Shown here one piece after another: positions 7,663 through 16,400 of a stretch of DNA of 64,000 nt. The notes under the pieces were generated by a model. It made no database searches. It had not been told where the DNA came from and saw only the letters and a program-made list of their open reading frames with translations. This DNA comes from Cystobacter fuscus DSM 2262 (GTDB lineage Bacteria > Myxococcota > Myxococcia > Myxococcales > Myxococcaceae): positions 434,001-498,000 of the forward strand of contig NZ_ANAH02000001.1 of assembly GCF_000335475.2 (NCBI RefSeq), given 5' to 3'. The translations under genes and the position numbers were made by a program. The number at the start of each line of letters is the position of its first letter. Position 1 is the first letter of the stretch.

Positions 7663-8168
7663 GTAAGAACCATTGCCTCGAGACCGGGGACGGCCTCGTC
7701 ATCCGGCAATCCCTCGCGATTCTCGAGTACCTCGAGGAGCGATTCCCGGAACCGAACCTGCTAGGCGGGACCCCGGCGGCGCGGGCCGCGACGCGCGAAC
7801 TCATGGCGCTGATCGACGAGGCGAACACCTTCTTCGGGCTCTGGTGCCACAAGGGCAGCCCCTTGTTCGCGGGGAGTGAGCCGCAAAGCGCGGAAGGCGG
7901 CGGCCATGGCGGCGGAGGAGTATGACAAGAGGGTTCGGCGGCTCGACACCATGATGGCCGATGCACCCTTCCTGACCGGCGACAAGGTGACGATCGCGGA
8001 CTGCATGGCCATGGCGCTGTTCCAATTCGCCAAGGGCGTCTATGGAGTTGCACTGCCAGCCGACGGCTCGAAGCTCGTCGGCTGTTCGCCAGGCGCCCCA
8101 GCGTGTCGATACCCGAATACCCTCCCGACCTGCTGCGCCTGTCATATGGATTGAAGACCACGCCCTGA
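7663..8168 (+). pseudogene. Glutathione S-transferase, degraded
   Basis: Three reading frames in succession carry a GST. LETGDGLVIRQSLAILEYLE with the following FPEPNLLG is the end of the thioredoxin-fold domain. After a frameshift near 7875, ADAPFLTGDKVTIADCMAMA is the helical-domain core. After another near 8075, FARRPSVSIPEYP is the C-terminal region, ending at the TGA at 8166. The first ~50 residues, including the glutathione-binding N-terminus, are missing; the remnant starts immediately after the CHAT stop codon. The frameshifts are seen directly. A sequencing error could explain one but not the missing N-terminus. Confidence 0.75.
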
Positions 8169-8212
8169 GCCTCCACCGTGCGCAGGCGGGTATGCGGCCT
8201 ATGGCAAGGACC

Positions 8213-8232
8213 GGACCGCTCCGGAGCGGTCC
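8213..8232 (-). terminator. Palindrome downstream of the P-type ATPase, possible terminator
   Basis: GGACCGCTCCGGAGCGGTCC is a perfect 20-bp palindrome starting eight bases past the ATPase stop codon (8241-8243). It would form a GC-rich hairpin in the transcript. There is no U-tract on the minus strand, so intrinsic termination is uncertain. Confidence 0.35.
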
Positions 8233-8240
8233 GCCAGGGG

Positions 8241-10724
8241 CTACAGGTCCAGTCGACGCAGCCGCAGCGCGTTGCTGATGACCGACACCGACGAGAGGCT
8301 CATCGCCGCCGCGGCCAGCATCGGACTGAGCAGCAGGCCGAAGAAGGGGTACAGCACCCCCGCCGCGATGGGCACCCCCAGCGCGTTGTAGACGAAGGCG
8401 AAGAAGAGGTTCTGCCGGATGTTGTGCAGCGTCCCCCGGCTCAGCTTGCGCGCCCGGGCAATCCCGCGCAGGTCCCCCTTCACCAGCGTCACCGCCGCGC
8501 TCTCCATGGCGATGTCCGTCCCCGTGCCCATGGCGATGCCCACGTCCGCCTGGGCCAGCGCCGGCGCGTCGTTCACCCCGTCCCCCGCCATGGCCACCGT
8601 GTGGCCCCCCGCCTGCAACCGCTTCACCACGTCGCCCTTGCCCTCGGGCAGCACCTCCGCCACCACCTCGTCGATGCCCAACTCCCGCGCCACCGCCTCG
8701 GCCGTGGTGCGACTGTCCCCCGTGAGCATCACCACGCGCACGCCCTCGCGGTGCAGCGCGGCCAGCGCCTCGGGCGTGGTCGCCTTCACCGGATCCGCCA
8801 CGCCGAGCAGCCCCGCGGGCTGGCCGTCCACCGCCACGAACATGACCGTCTGGCCCTCGCGCCGCAGCGCCTCCGCGCGAGGCCGCAGCGAGCCCGCGTC
8901 CACGCCGAGCGACTCCAGCAGCGCCACGTTGCCCAGCGCCACCCGCGCCTCCCCCACCAGCCCCGTCACCCCCTTGCCCGTCACCGAGCGGAAGTCCCGC
9001 GCCGCCGTCAGCACCGCTCCGCGCGCCTCGGCCCCCGCCACCACCGCCGCCGCCAGCGGGTGCTCACTGCCCCGCTCCAGGCTCGCCGCCAGGTGGAGCA
9101 GCCGGGCCTCGTCCATGCCGTCCGCCGCCCCCACCGACACCAGCTTCGGCTTGCCCTCGGTGAGCGTGCCCGTCTTGTCCACCACCAGCGTGTCCACCTT
9201 CTCCAGCAGCTCCAGGGCCGTGGCGTCGCGGATGAGCAACCCCACCCCGGCGCCCTTGCCCATGCCCGCCACCACGGACATGGGCGTGGCCAGGCCCAGC
9301 GCGCACGGGCAGGCGATGATGAGCACCGCCACCGCGTTGACCAGCGCGTGCGCCAGCCGCGGCTCGGGCCCCAGCGAGGCCCAGACGAGGAACGTCACCC
9401 CCGACACGGCGATCACGGCCGGCACGAACACCGCCGCCACCTTGTCCGCCAGCTTCTGGATGGGCGCGCGCGAGCGCTGGGCCTCGCTCACCCGCTGCAC
9501 GATGCGCGCGAGCAACGTGTCCCGCCCCACCCGCTCGGCCTTCATCACCAGGCCACCCGTGCCATTGACGGTGCCGCCAGTGACGCGGGCACCGGGGCCC
9601 TTCTCCACGGGGATGGACTCGCCCGTCACCATGGACTCGTCCACCGCGCTCGCCCCCTCCAGCACCACGCCATCCACCGGAACCTTCTCGCCGGGGCGCA
9701 CGCGCAGCGAGTCCCCCACCCGCACCTGCTCCAGCGAGACGTTCTCCTCCGCGCCATCCTCGCGAATGCGCCGGGCCACGGCCGGGGCGAGGCCGAGCAG
9801 TGCCCGCAGAGCGCCCGAGGTGGCCCGGCGGGCGCGCAACTCCAGCACCTGCCCCAGCAGCACCAGCGTGACGATGACCGCCGCCGCCTCGTAGTAGACG
9901 GGCACCGCGCCCCCATGGCCGGTGAAGGCATGCGGGAGCAGTCCCGGCGCCAGCGTGGCGACGACGCTGAAGAGGTACGCCGCCCCCGTCCCCAGGGCGA
10001 TGAGGGTGAACATGTTGAGGTGCCGGTTCTTCACCGAGGCCCAGCCCCGCTCGAAGAAGGGCCAGCCCGCCCAGAGCACCACCGGAGACGCCAGGACGAG
10101 CTGCACCCAGGCCAGCACCCGCGGGTTCAGGACGCGCCCCAGCGGCTGGCCCGGAATCATCTCGGACATGCCCAGCAGGAACAGCGGCACCGAGAGGACG
10201 AGGCCCACCCGGAACCGCCGCGTCATGCTCACGAGCTCGGGGTCCGGCGCCTCCTCGGGCAGCACCGCACGGGGCTCCAGCGCCATGCCGCACGTGGGGC
10301 ACGCTCCCGGCACATCGCGCACGATCTCCGGGTGCATGGGGCACACCCACTCGGTGCGCGCCGTCATCGTCACCGGCTGCTCGGGCTCCAGCGCCATGCC
10401 GCACATCGGGCAGGCCCCGGGGTGGTCCTGGCGGACCTCGGGATCCATCGGGCAGATCCACATCGTGCCCGGCGGCGCCTCCACCGGCTCCGGCGCGGCC
10501 TGGGGCACGAGGAACTTCTGGGGCTCGGCGGCGAAGCGCTCCCGGCACTTCGGATTGCAGAAGTGGTAGGTCGCCCCCTTGTGGACGTGGCTGCCTCCCT
10601 TGGCGGTCGCCGGATCGATCGTCATCCCACACACCGGATCCAGCACCTTGCCCTCCGCGTTCGAGGGGGGAGCGTGCTGGGGGTCCGCGTGGGGGTGCTG
10701 CGAGTGGATGTGCTCGTGAGCCAT
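8241..10724 (-). CDS. Heavy-metal-translocating P1B-type ATPase with YHS and two metal-binding domains
   Basis: This 827-residue inner-membrane pump probably exports Cu+ (inference from the CPC motif). The His-rich N-terminus ([15 protein letters not shown]) leads into a YHS domain (DPVCGM ... [11 protein letters not shown]), then two short heavy-metal-binding domains (CPMDPE...CPMCGM and CPMHPE...CPTCGM). The core has the membrane CPC motif ([11 protein letters not shown], about residue 471), DKTGTLT (about 515), SEHPLA and [10 protein letters not shown] (about 712). No classical HMA ferredoxin-like domain is present. ATG 10724 is preferred over a start 26 codons upstream because AGGAG lies 11 bases before it and the upstream codons do not look coding. 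No metal-responsive regulator is adjacent. Confidence 0.92.
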   Translation of the reverse strand: MAHEHIHSQHPHADPQHAPPSNAEGKVLDPVCGMTIDPATAKGGSHVHKGATYHFCNPKCRERFAAEPQKFLVPQAAPEPVEAPPGTMWICPMDPEVRQDHPGACPMCGMALEPEQPVTMTARTEWVCPMHPEIVRDVPGACPTCGMALEPRAVLPEEAPDPELVSMTRRFRVGLVLSVPLFLLGMSEMIPGQPLGRVLNPRVLAWVQLVLASPVVLWAGWPFFERGWASVKNRHLNMFTLIALGTGAAYLFSVVATLAPGLLPHAFTGHGGAVPVYYEAAAVIVTLVLLGQVLELRARRATSGALRALLGLAPAVARRIREDGAEENVSLEQVRVGDSLRVRPGEKVPVDGVVLEGASAVDESMVTGESIPVEKGPGARVTGGTVNGTGGLVMKAERVGRDTLLARIVQRVSEAQRSRAPIQKLADKVAAVFVPAVIAVSGVTFLVWASLGPEPRLAHALVNAVAVLIIACPCALGLATPMSVVAGMGKGAGVGLLIRDATALELLEKVDTLVVDKTGTLTEGKPKLVSVGAADGMDEARLLHLAASLERGSEHPLAAAVVAGAEARGAVLTAARDFRSVTGKGVTGLVGEARVALGNVALLESLGVDAGSLRPRAEALRREGQTVMFVAVDGQPAGLLGVADPVKATTPEALAALHREGVRVVMLTGDSRTTAEAVARELGIDEVVAEVLPEGKGDVVKRLQAGGHTVAMAGDGVNDAPALAQADVGIAMGTGTDIAMESAAVTLVKGDLRGIARARKLSRGTLHNIRQNLFFAFVYNALGVPIAAGVLYPFFGLLLSPMLAAAAMSLSSVSVISNALRLRRLDL

Positions 10725-10933
10725 GGGAAGAACGACTCCTTTCACCCCGGCGGACGGAGCACCCGCCAGGGCCTTACAGTGGGCACGCTCCACACCGCGC
10801 AACGACGTGGGTGGGGCCGCGGCGCCCTGCCTGGCGAACGAGCAACTGGCGGCTCCCCGCCTGCTCCTGGCGGGGGCATCGCCTCGGCGGTCGGCTGGAC
10901 CCTACACGATTACCTCGAGGGGACCCATCAACG

Positions 10934-11404
10934 TCAGAGACCGAGTTCGCGCAGCCCCGGGTGATTCGCCGGGCGCGGGCCCAGGGGCCAGAGGAACTTG
11001 CGCTCCGAGGCGGAGATGGGCACGTCGTTGATGCTCGCCTCGCGCCGACGCATGAAGCCGTTCTCGTCGAACTCCCATTGCTCGTTCCCATGGGAGCGAA
11101 ACCAGTTGCCCGCGGAGTCCTGCCATTCGTACTGGAAGCGCACCGAGATGCGGTTCTCGTGAAACGCCCAAAGTTCCTTGATGAGACGGTATTCGAGTTC
11201 CTTCTCCCACTTGCGGGTCAGCAGACCGATGATCTCGGAACGACCCTGGACGAACTCGGAGCGGTTGCGCCAACGGCTGTCCTGCGTATAGGCCAGCGCC
11301 ACCCGCTGCGGATCGCGTGAGTTCCACGCGTCCTCGGCCTTACGGACCTTCTCGACGGCGGTTTCGTAGGTGAACGGAGGCAGGGGCGGTCGGAGTTCAG
11401 ACAT
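10934..11404 (-). CDS. DUF1348-type protein (NTF2-like fold)
   Basis: The 156-residue product matches the DUF1348 branch of the NTF2/SnoaL-like superfamily: [18 protein letters not shown] at the start, [31 protein letters not shown] and [16 protein letters not shown] are hallmark stretches. Length matches the family. The ATG at 11404 has AGGAG seven bases upstream; an in-frame upstream extension to 11515 has no such site and lacks family similarity. Members are small cone-shaped cytoplasmic proteins of unsettled function. It stands alone, 209 bp upstream of the ATPase and in the same direction. Confidence 0.85.
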   Translation of the reverse strand: MSELRPPLPPFTYETAVEKVRKAEDAWNSRDPQRVALAYTQDSRWRNRSEFVQGRSEIIGLLTRKWEKELEYRLIKELWAFHENRISVRFQYEWQDSAGNWFRSHGNEQWEFDENGFMRRREASINDVPISASERKFLWPLGPRPANHPGLRELGL

Positions 11405-11745
11405 GAGGCATCTCCTGTGGGATAAGAGAGAGGGCGCGTAGGTTATGACACCCCTGCTCGCGCGCAACCTCATCCCGTCGAGGTCCGCGAGCGGCTCGGG
11501 GCAAGTCCAACTCAATGTTCACGCGAACTGGCGTGAAGCCAGATAGCGGTCCTCCGGGTGGTGGAGCGCAGCGCCGAGCTGGAACAGGCCATGCGGCGGC
11601 AAGCTGGGCTTGTGGGCCATCGAGCCCCACATCGGCTGGGAAGGTGGCGGCAGGTTCGAGGGTATCCTGGTGGTCGGAGCGGAGCGTGCGTATTGGTTGG
11701 ATGACGATGCGCCACAGGTGAACGGCGTCCCCAGGCAGGTGGGCC
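11405..11745. other. Intergenic region, possible decayed coding sequence
   Basis: No supported gene lies here. Short plus-strand stretches look protein-like (VVERSAELEQAMRRQAG near 11550, and FEGILVVGAERAYWLDDDAP near 11655) but they are in different frames, are interrupted, and match no family I recognise. The region may hold an old gene relic. Promoters for the divergent neighbours must also lie here; no convincing -35/-10 pair was identified. Confidence 0.3.
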
Positions 11746-13071
11746 ATGGTGCGTAGGAGGAAGGGCTTGGTGGGAGGGCTCGTGGTCATGGTCCTCGCGG
11801 CCTGGTTGCTCAGCGCGCCACCGGCGCATATCCGTCCGGCCGAGGCCTATGTCCTGCCGGAGCCCAGCGCGGCGCTCCTCGCGGTCAAGGCGGCCGTCGA
11901 TGACATGGGCGCGGCGGGCCTGCTGGGGCCGACGGTGCCCGGCCACGACGACGTGGTGCTGCAGGAGGAGCGCGGCCAGGCATTCATCACCGCTCGAGAC
12001 GGCTGGATCTGGCGGCTGGAGCTCGGCAGTGGCAAGGCCGAGCGCTTCGTGCGGACCCCCCTGGTGGCGTCCGGCGCGAAATTCCCACCCCGGGATCCGG
12101 ACCGGATGCTGTTCTGTGCCTCGCATCTCCATGGGTTCCAGCCGGAGCACGAAGCCTCCGTGGGCGTCTATGAGCTGCGCCTGTCCACGCGGGAGATACG
12201 AGCCGTCGCCCTGCGGGTTCCCCTGCCTCCGCCCCTGAAGCCAGCGGGAGGAGGAGGCGAGGGCGCGGTGTACCCCCTCGCGTCCACCCCCGCGCTGCGC
12301 TTCGCCGACATGACCGAGGCCAACAGCCGGCCCATGGCGTTCTGCAACGACCTGGACATCAGCGAGGACGGTCAACGCGTCTATGTATCGGAGCCCTATG
12401 ACTATCCCGGCGCGGCCATGGGGCATGAGGCGGGCTTCCGCGAGGCAATCACGCTGGCGCGCAACGGACGGCTGTGGATGTTCGATCTGGAGGGGAAGAG
12501 CGCTCAACTGGTGGCCCAGGACTTCCATTTCGTCGACGGAGTCCTGCTGGATCCCGGTTCCGCATCCGCCCAGGGCGGCACGGGAAGGGAGGAGTCCATC
12601 GTCATCTCCGAGACGCCCAAGTTCCGGCTGCTGCGCTTGTTCATGGGGGGCCCCAAGGCGGGCACCGCCGAGATCCTGCAAGAGGGCCTGCCAGGAATGC
12701 CAGACGGACTGAGCCGGGATGAGCGCGGACGCATCTACGTGGCGCTCTATCGTGGCCGCCCCAGGAGCGCGGCATGGATTCACGCGAACCCGTGGATCAA
12801 ACCGCTGCTCTTGAGATTGCCGCCCGCCTTGCTCCCCATCTCGCACGAGACGGGCTACCTGGTGCTGGATCCAAGTGGCAGACAGCCACTCTACCTGACC
12901 CTGCACGACGGGCAGCGCGTCAGCTCCATCTCCAAGGTCAACCCGGGCCACGAGGGCATCTTCCTGGCGAGCTTCGCGCGCGACAACCAGGGAGTGCACG
13001 TCGTTGACTATCCCGCCGTGCTGACGCTCCAACAGGGGAACCCGCCCAGCGGAGCGGCGTCCGGAAGATAG
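11746..13071 (+). CDS. Strictosidine-synthase/SMP-30-like beta-propeller protein
   Basis: This 441-residue protein has a positively charged N-terminus (MVRRRK) and one hydrophobic segment (GLVGGLVVMVLAAWLL), so it is exported or anchored to the membrane. The body resembles the six-bladed propeller of strictosidine synthase-like/APMAP-type proteins: FCNDLDISEDGQRVYVSEP, GRLWMFDLEG, FVDGVLLDP, LPGMPDGLSRDERGRIYVAL and a C-terminal VSSISKVNPG. Bacterial members are mostly uncharacterised; lactonase-type hydrolysis is known for the related SMP-30 group, but the activity here is unknown. The start ATG follows AGGTGGG. It is flanked by intergenic stretches of about 330 bp on both sides and appears monocistronic. 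Confidence 0.82.
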   Translation: MVRRRKGLVGGLVVMVLAAWLLSAPPAHIRPAEAYVLPEPSAALLAVKAAVDDMGAAGLLGPTVPGHDDVVLQEERGQAFITARDGWIWRLELGSGKAERFVRTPLVASGAKFPPRDPDRMLFCASHLHGFQPEHEASVGVYELRLSTREIRAVALRVPLPPPLKPAGGGGEGAVYPLASTPALRFADMTEANSRPMAFCNDLDISEDGQRVYVSEPYDYPGAAMGHEAGFREAITLARNGRLWMFDLEGKSAQLVAQDFHFVDGVLLDPGSASAQGGTGREESIVISETPKFRLLRLFMGGPKAGTAEILQEGLPGMPDGLSRDERGRIYVALYRGRPRSAAWIHANPWIKPLLLRLPPALLPISHETGYLVLDPSGRQPLYLTLHDGQRVSSISKVNPGHEGIFLASFARDNQGVHVVDYPAVLTLQQGNPPSGAASGR

Positions 13072-13404
13072 TGGCCTCACGGTCGCTCCATCCCAAGGGG
13101 AAGGAGCGTGGCCATGGGCAGGCAATACACCCGGGGCGTGGTCACCTGCCTGTCGCCGTACACCCGTGGCTCCGCGCGAGGCTTCGAGCGCCTGTCCGCA
13201 CGCGGCGTCACAGTCGGGCCACATCGCGGGTTCCAGCGCTCGTCCTGGCGAAACCCCGGAGGAATGCCCCCTCGGCAGGTTCTCGGGGGCACACCATGCA
13301 CCCCTCCTCCCCTGTGGATTTCGCATGCGCTCGAACACGTATGATCCGAAGTGCTGGCGCGACACCGTCATTGAGACTGGTTCTCGCCCACGAGGGTCCT
13401 CCGC
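13072..13404. other. Intergenic region upstream of the trifunctional kinase
   Basis: Several overlapping frames are open here but none has family-like sequence, a good ribosome binding site, or consistent codon bias. It presumably holds the promoter of the kinase gene at 13405. I see no recognisable promoter, repeat or RNA. Confidence 0.4.
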
Positions 13405-16400
13405 ATGCTGGACATACCGGGTTATAGGGTTCTCGGCGCCATCCGAGCGATGGGCTCGAACGTGCTGTTCCAGGCGGTGCGCGAGGCCGATGCCCTACCC
13501 GTCATCATCAAGACGCCGATCGCGGCCTCGCCGGGTCCCGTCGAGAACGAGCGGTACCGGCGGGAGTTTGGAATCCTGCAGCGGCTCAAGGACGTGCGGG
13601 GCGTGGCCAGGCCCTATGCCTGCGACCGACTCCACGAGCGGCCCCTGCTCCTGCTCGAGTGGGTGCTCGGCCAACCCCTGTCCGAGACCACGGGTCAGCC
13701 CATGGAACTCTCCCGGTTCTTGCACCTGGCCATCTCCCTGGCGTCCACCCTGGGGGAGGTCCACTGCCGCAACGTCATCCACAAGGACATCAAACCCTCC
13801 AACATCATCGAGGAGCCGTCGGGTGAGGCACGGCTCATCGACTTCGGGGTGGCCACGCTGCAGCAGGTGGAGCACCTGGACGCGGCACCGACGCATCTGG
13901 TGGAGGGCACGCTGGCGTACATGTCGCCGGAGCAGACGGGGCGGATGAACCGCGCGGTGGACTACCGCACGGACTTCTACTCGTTGGGGGTGACCTTCTA
14001 CGAGCTGCTGACAGGGGAACGACCCTTCCAGGGGAAGGATGCGCTCGAATGGTTCCACGCGCACATGGCGCGCAAGCCCCGCCCTCCCCACGAGCTGAAT
14101 CCGCGGGTGCCGCCGGCCTTGTCCGCCCTCGTGCTCAAGCTGCTGGCCAAGGTGGCCGAGGAGCGCTACCAGAGCGCCGAGGGACTCAAGGCGGACCTGG
14201 AGCGCTGCCGCGAGACGCTGAGCCAGAGCGAGCAGGAGGTGTTCGCGCTGGGGACGAGCGACACGCCCAACCGGTTCCAACTGCCGCAACGGCTCTACGG
14301 GCGCGAAGCGCAGGTGGCCACCCTGCTCGAGAGCTTCGCGCGGGTGGCCAAGACGAGCGAGCCGGAGTTGCTCCTGGTCAGCGGGTATTCGGGCATCGGC
14401 AAGTCCTCGGTGGTGAACGAGCTGTACAAGCCCGTGGTCCAACGCCGCGGCTTCTTCCTGCGTGGCAAGTTCGACCAGTTCCAGCGAGACATTCCCTACG
14501 CCACCCTGGCGCAGACCCTGCGCGAGCTGGTGCAGCAACTGCTCGCGGGGAGCGATGAGGAGCTCGCCCGGTGGCGCGAACAGGTGAACCAGGCCTGGGA
14601 AGGCAAGGGCCAGGTGCTCGTGGACCTGGTGCCTCAGTTGGAAATCCTGGCGGGCCCGCAGCCCGCGCTCCAGGAACTGTCCTCCAACGAGGCGCAGCAC
14701 CGCTTCTACCGGGTGGTGCGCCAGTTCCTCTCGGTGTTCGCCACCCGGGAGCACCCCATGGTGGTGTTCCTGGATGACTTGCAGTGGGCGGACCTGGCCA
14801 GCCTCCAGATGATCGGGCATCTGCTGTCGCATACCCAGCCGGAAGCCCCGCCGGTGCTCTGGCTTGGCGCCTACCGGGACAACGAGGTGGGCCCCGCGCA
14901 TCCCCTCCTGCCGATGCTGCGCGAGGTGCTCGCGGCGGGGACCCGGCTGACGGACATCCGGCTGGAGCCGCTGAGCGTGGCGCAGGTGGAGCACCTGGTG
15001 GGAGACGCGTTGCCAGGAGCGGAACGCAAGGTCATCACCCCGCTCTCGGCGCTGGTGCACGAGAAGACGGGAGGCAACCCCTTCTTCCTGATGCAGTTGC
15101 TGGTGGCACTCCACCAGGATGGCCTGCTGGTGCGGGTGCCCGAGGGCGGGTGGCGGTGGGATGCCGAGGGAGTGCGGGCCCGGGACTACTCGGAGAACGT
15201 CGTCGACTTCATGGTGGGCAAGCTGCGCCAGTTCCCCCCGGGCACCCAGCACCTGCTGCGGCTGGCCGCGTGCGTGGGCAACCACTTCACCCTCCAGATG
15301 CTGGGCACCCTCGCTGACCTGGGACAACTGGAGGAGGTGGAACAGGGGCTCGAGCCCGCGCTCCAGGAAAGCATGCTGGTGCGCTCCGGCCCGGAGCAGT
15401 ACCGCTTCCAGCATGATCGCATCCAGCAGGCGGCCCACTCCCTCGTCTCCCACGAGGAGCAGAAGGCCATCCACCTGCGCATCGGTCGCCTGCAGCTCCA
15501 GAGCCTGACGCAGGAGCAGGTGCACGAGTCGCTCTTCGACGTGGTGAGCCAGCTCAACGCCGGGGTGGAGCTGATGGAGGATGCCGCGGAGCGCCACCAG
15601 CTCGCGCGGTTGAACGCCGAGGCGGGACGCAAGGCCGCGGCCGCGGTCGCGCTCCGCCCCGCCCTCACCTATCTCAAGATGGCCTTCACGCTCATCCCGG
15701 GAGACCCCTGGGAGACGGATCCCGAGCTGGCCTTCAAGGTCCGGCTCGCGCGGGCCAGATGCGAGCTGCTGAGCGGCAACATCACCGAGACGCGCCAGCT
15801 CACGGAGGAGCTCCTGACCCGCGCGCGGAGCCGTGCGGACATCACCACCGCGTATTGCCTGAAGAACGACATCGGCCTCGTCACGGGCGACATCCATGGC
15901 GCCGTCACCTGCATGCTGGAATGCCTCGACGTGCTGGGCATGCCCGTCTCACGCCACCCCACCCAGGAGGAGGCGATCGCCGCCCACGACGAGGTGTGGG
16001 CGCTGCTGGGGGAGCGCTCCATCGAGAGCCTCATCGACCTGCCGCCCATGACGGATCCGGACATGAAGCTGGTGATGGGGGTGCTCGCCTCGCTCTTCGG
16101 ACCGGCCTACTTCAGCGATCACCACCTGCTCATCATCGACCTGAGCCGCATGGTGTCGCTGACCCTCCGCTACGGATTCTCGGAGGCCGCGGTGCTGGGA
16201 ATCTGCTGGTTCGGGGTGCTGACCAGCTCCTACTTCAAGCGGTACCGGCAAGGCGAGGCCCTGGGCCAGCTCGCCTGCGAGCTCATCGAGCGGCACCACC
16301 TGCCCGATCGCCGCACGCGGGTGCTCTTCGGGGTGCAATACACCGACTACTGGACCCGCCCCATCCACCTCGTGCACGAGATCTCCCTGCGTGGCTTCCG

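Noticed and set aside
8178-10964. A 928-codon plus-strand frame
   Set aside because: It is the mirror of the P-type ATPase gene, rich in Arg/His/Gln/Pro, with no domain similarity.
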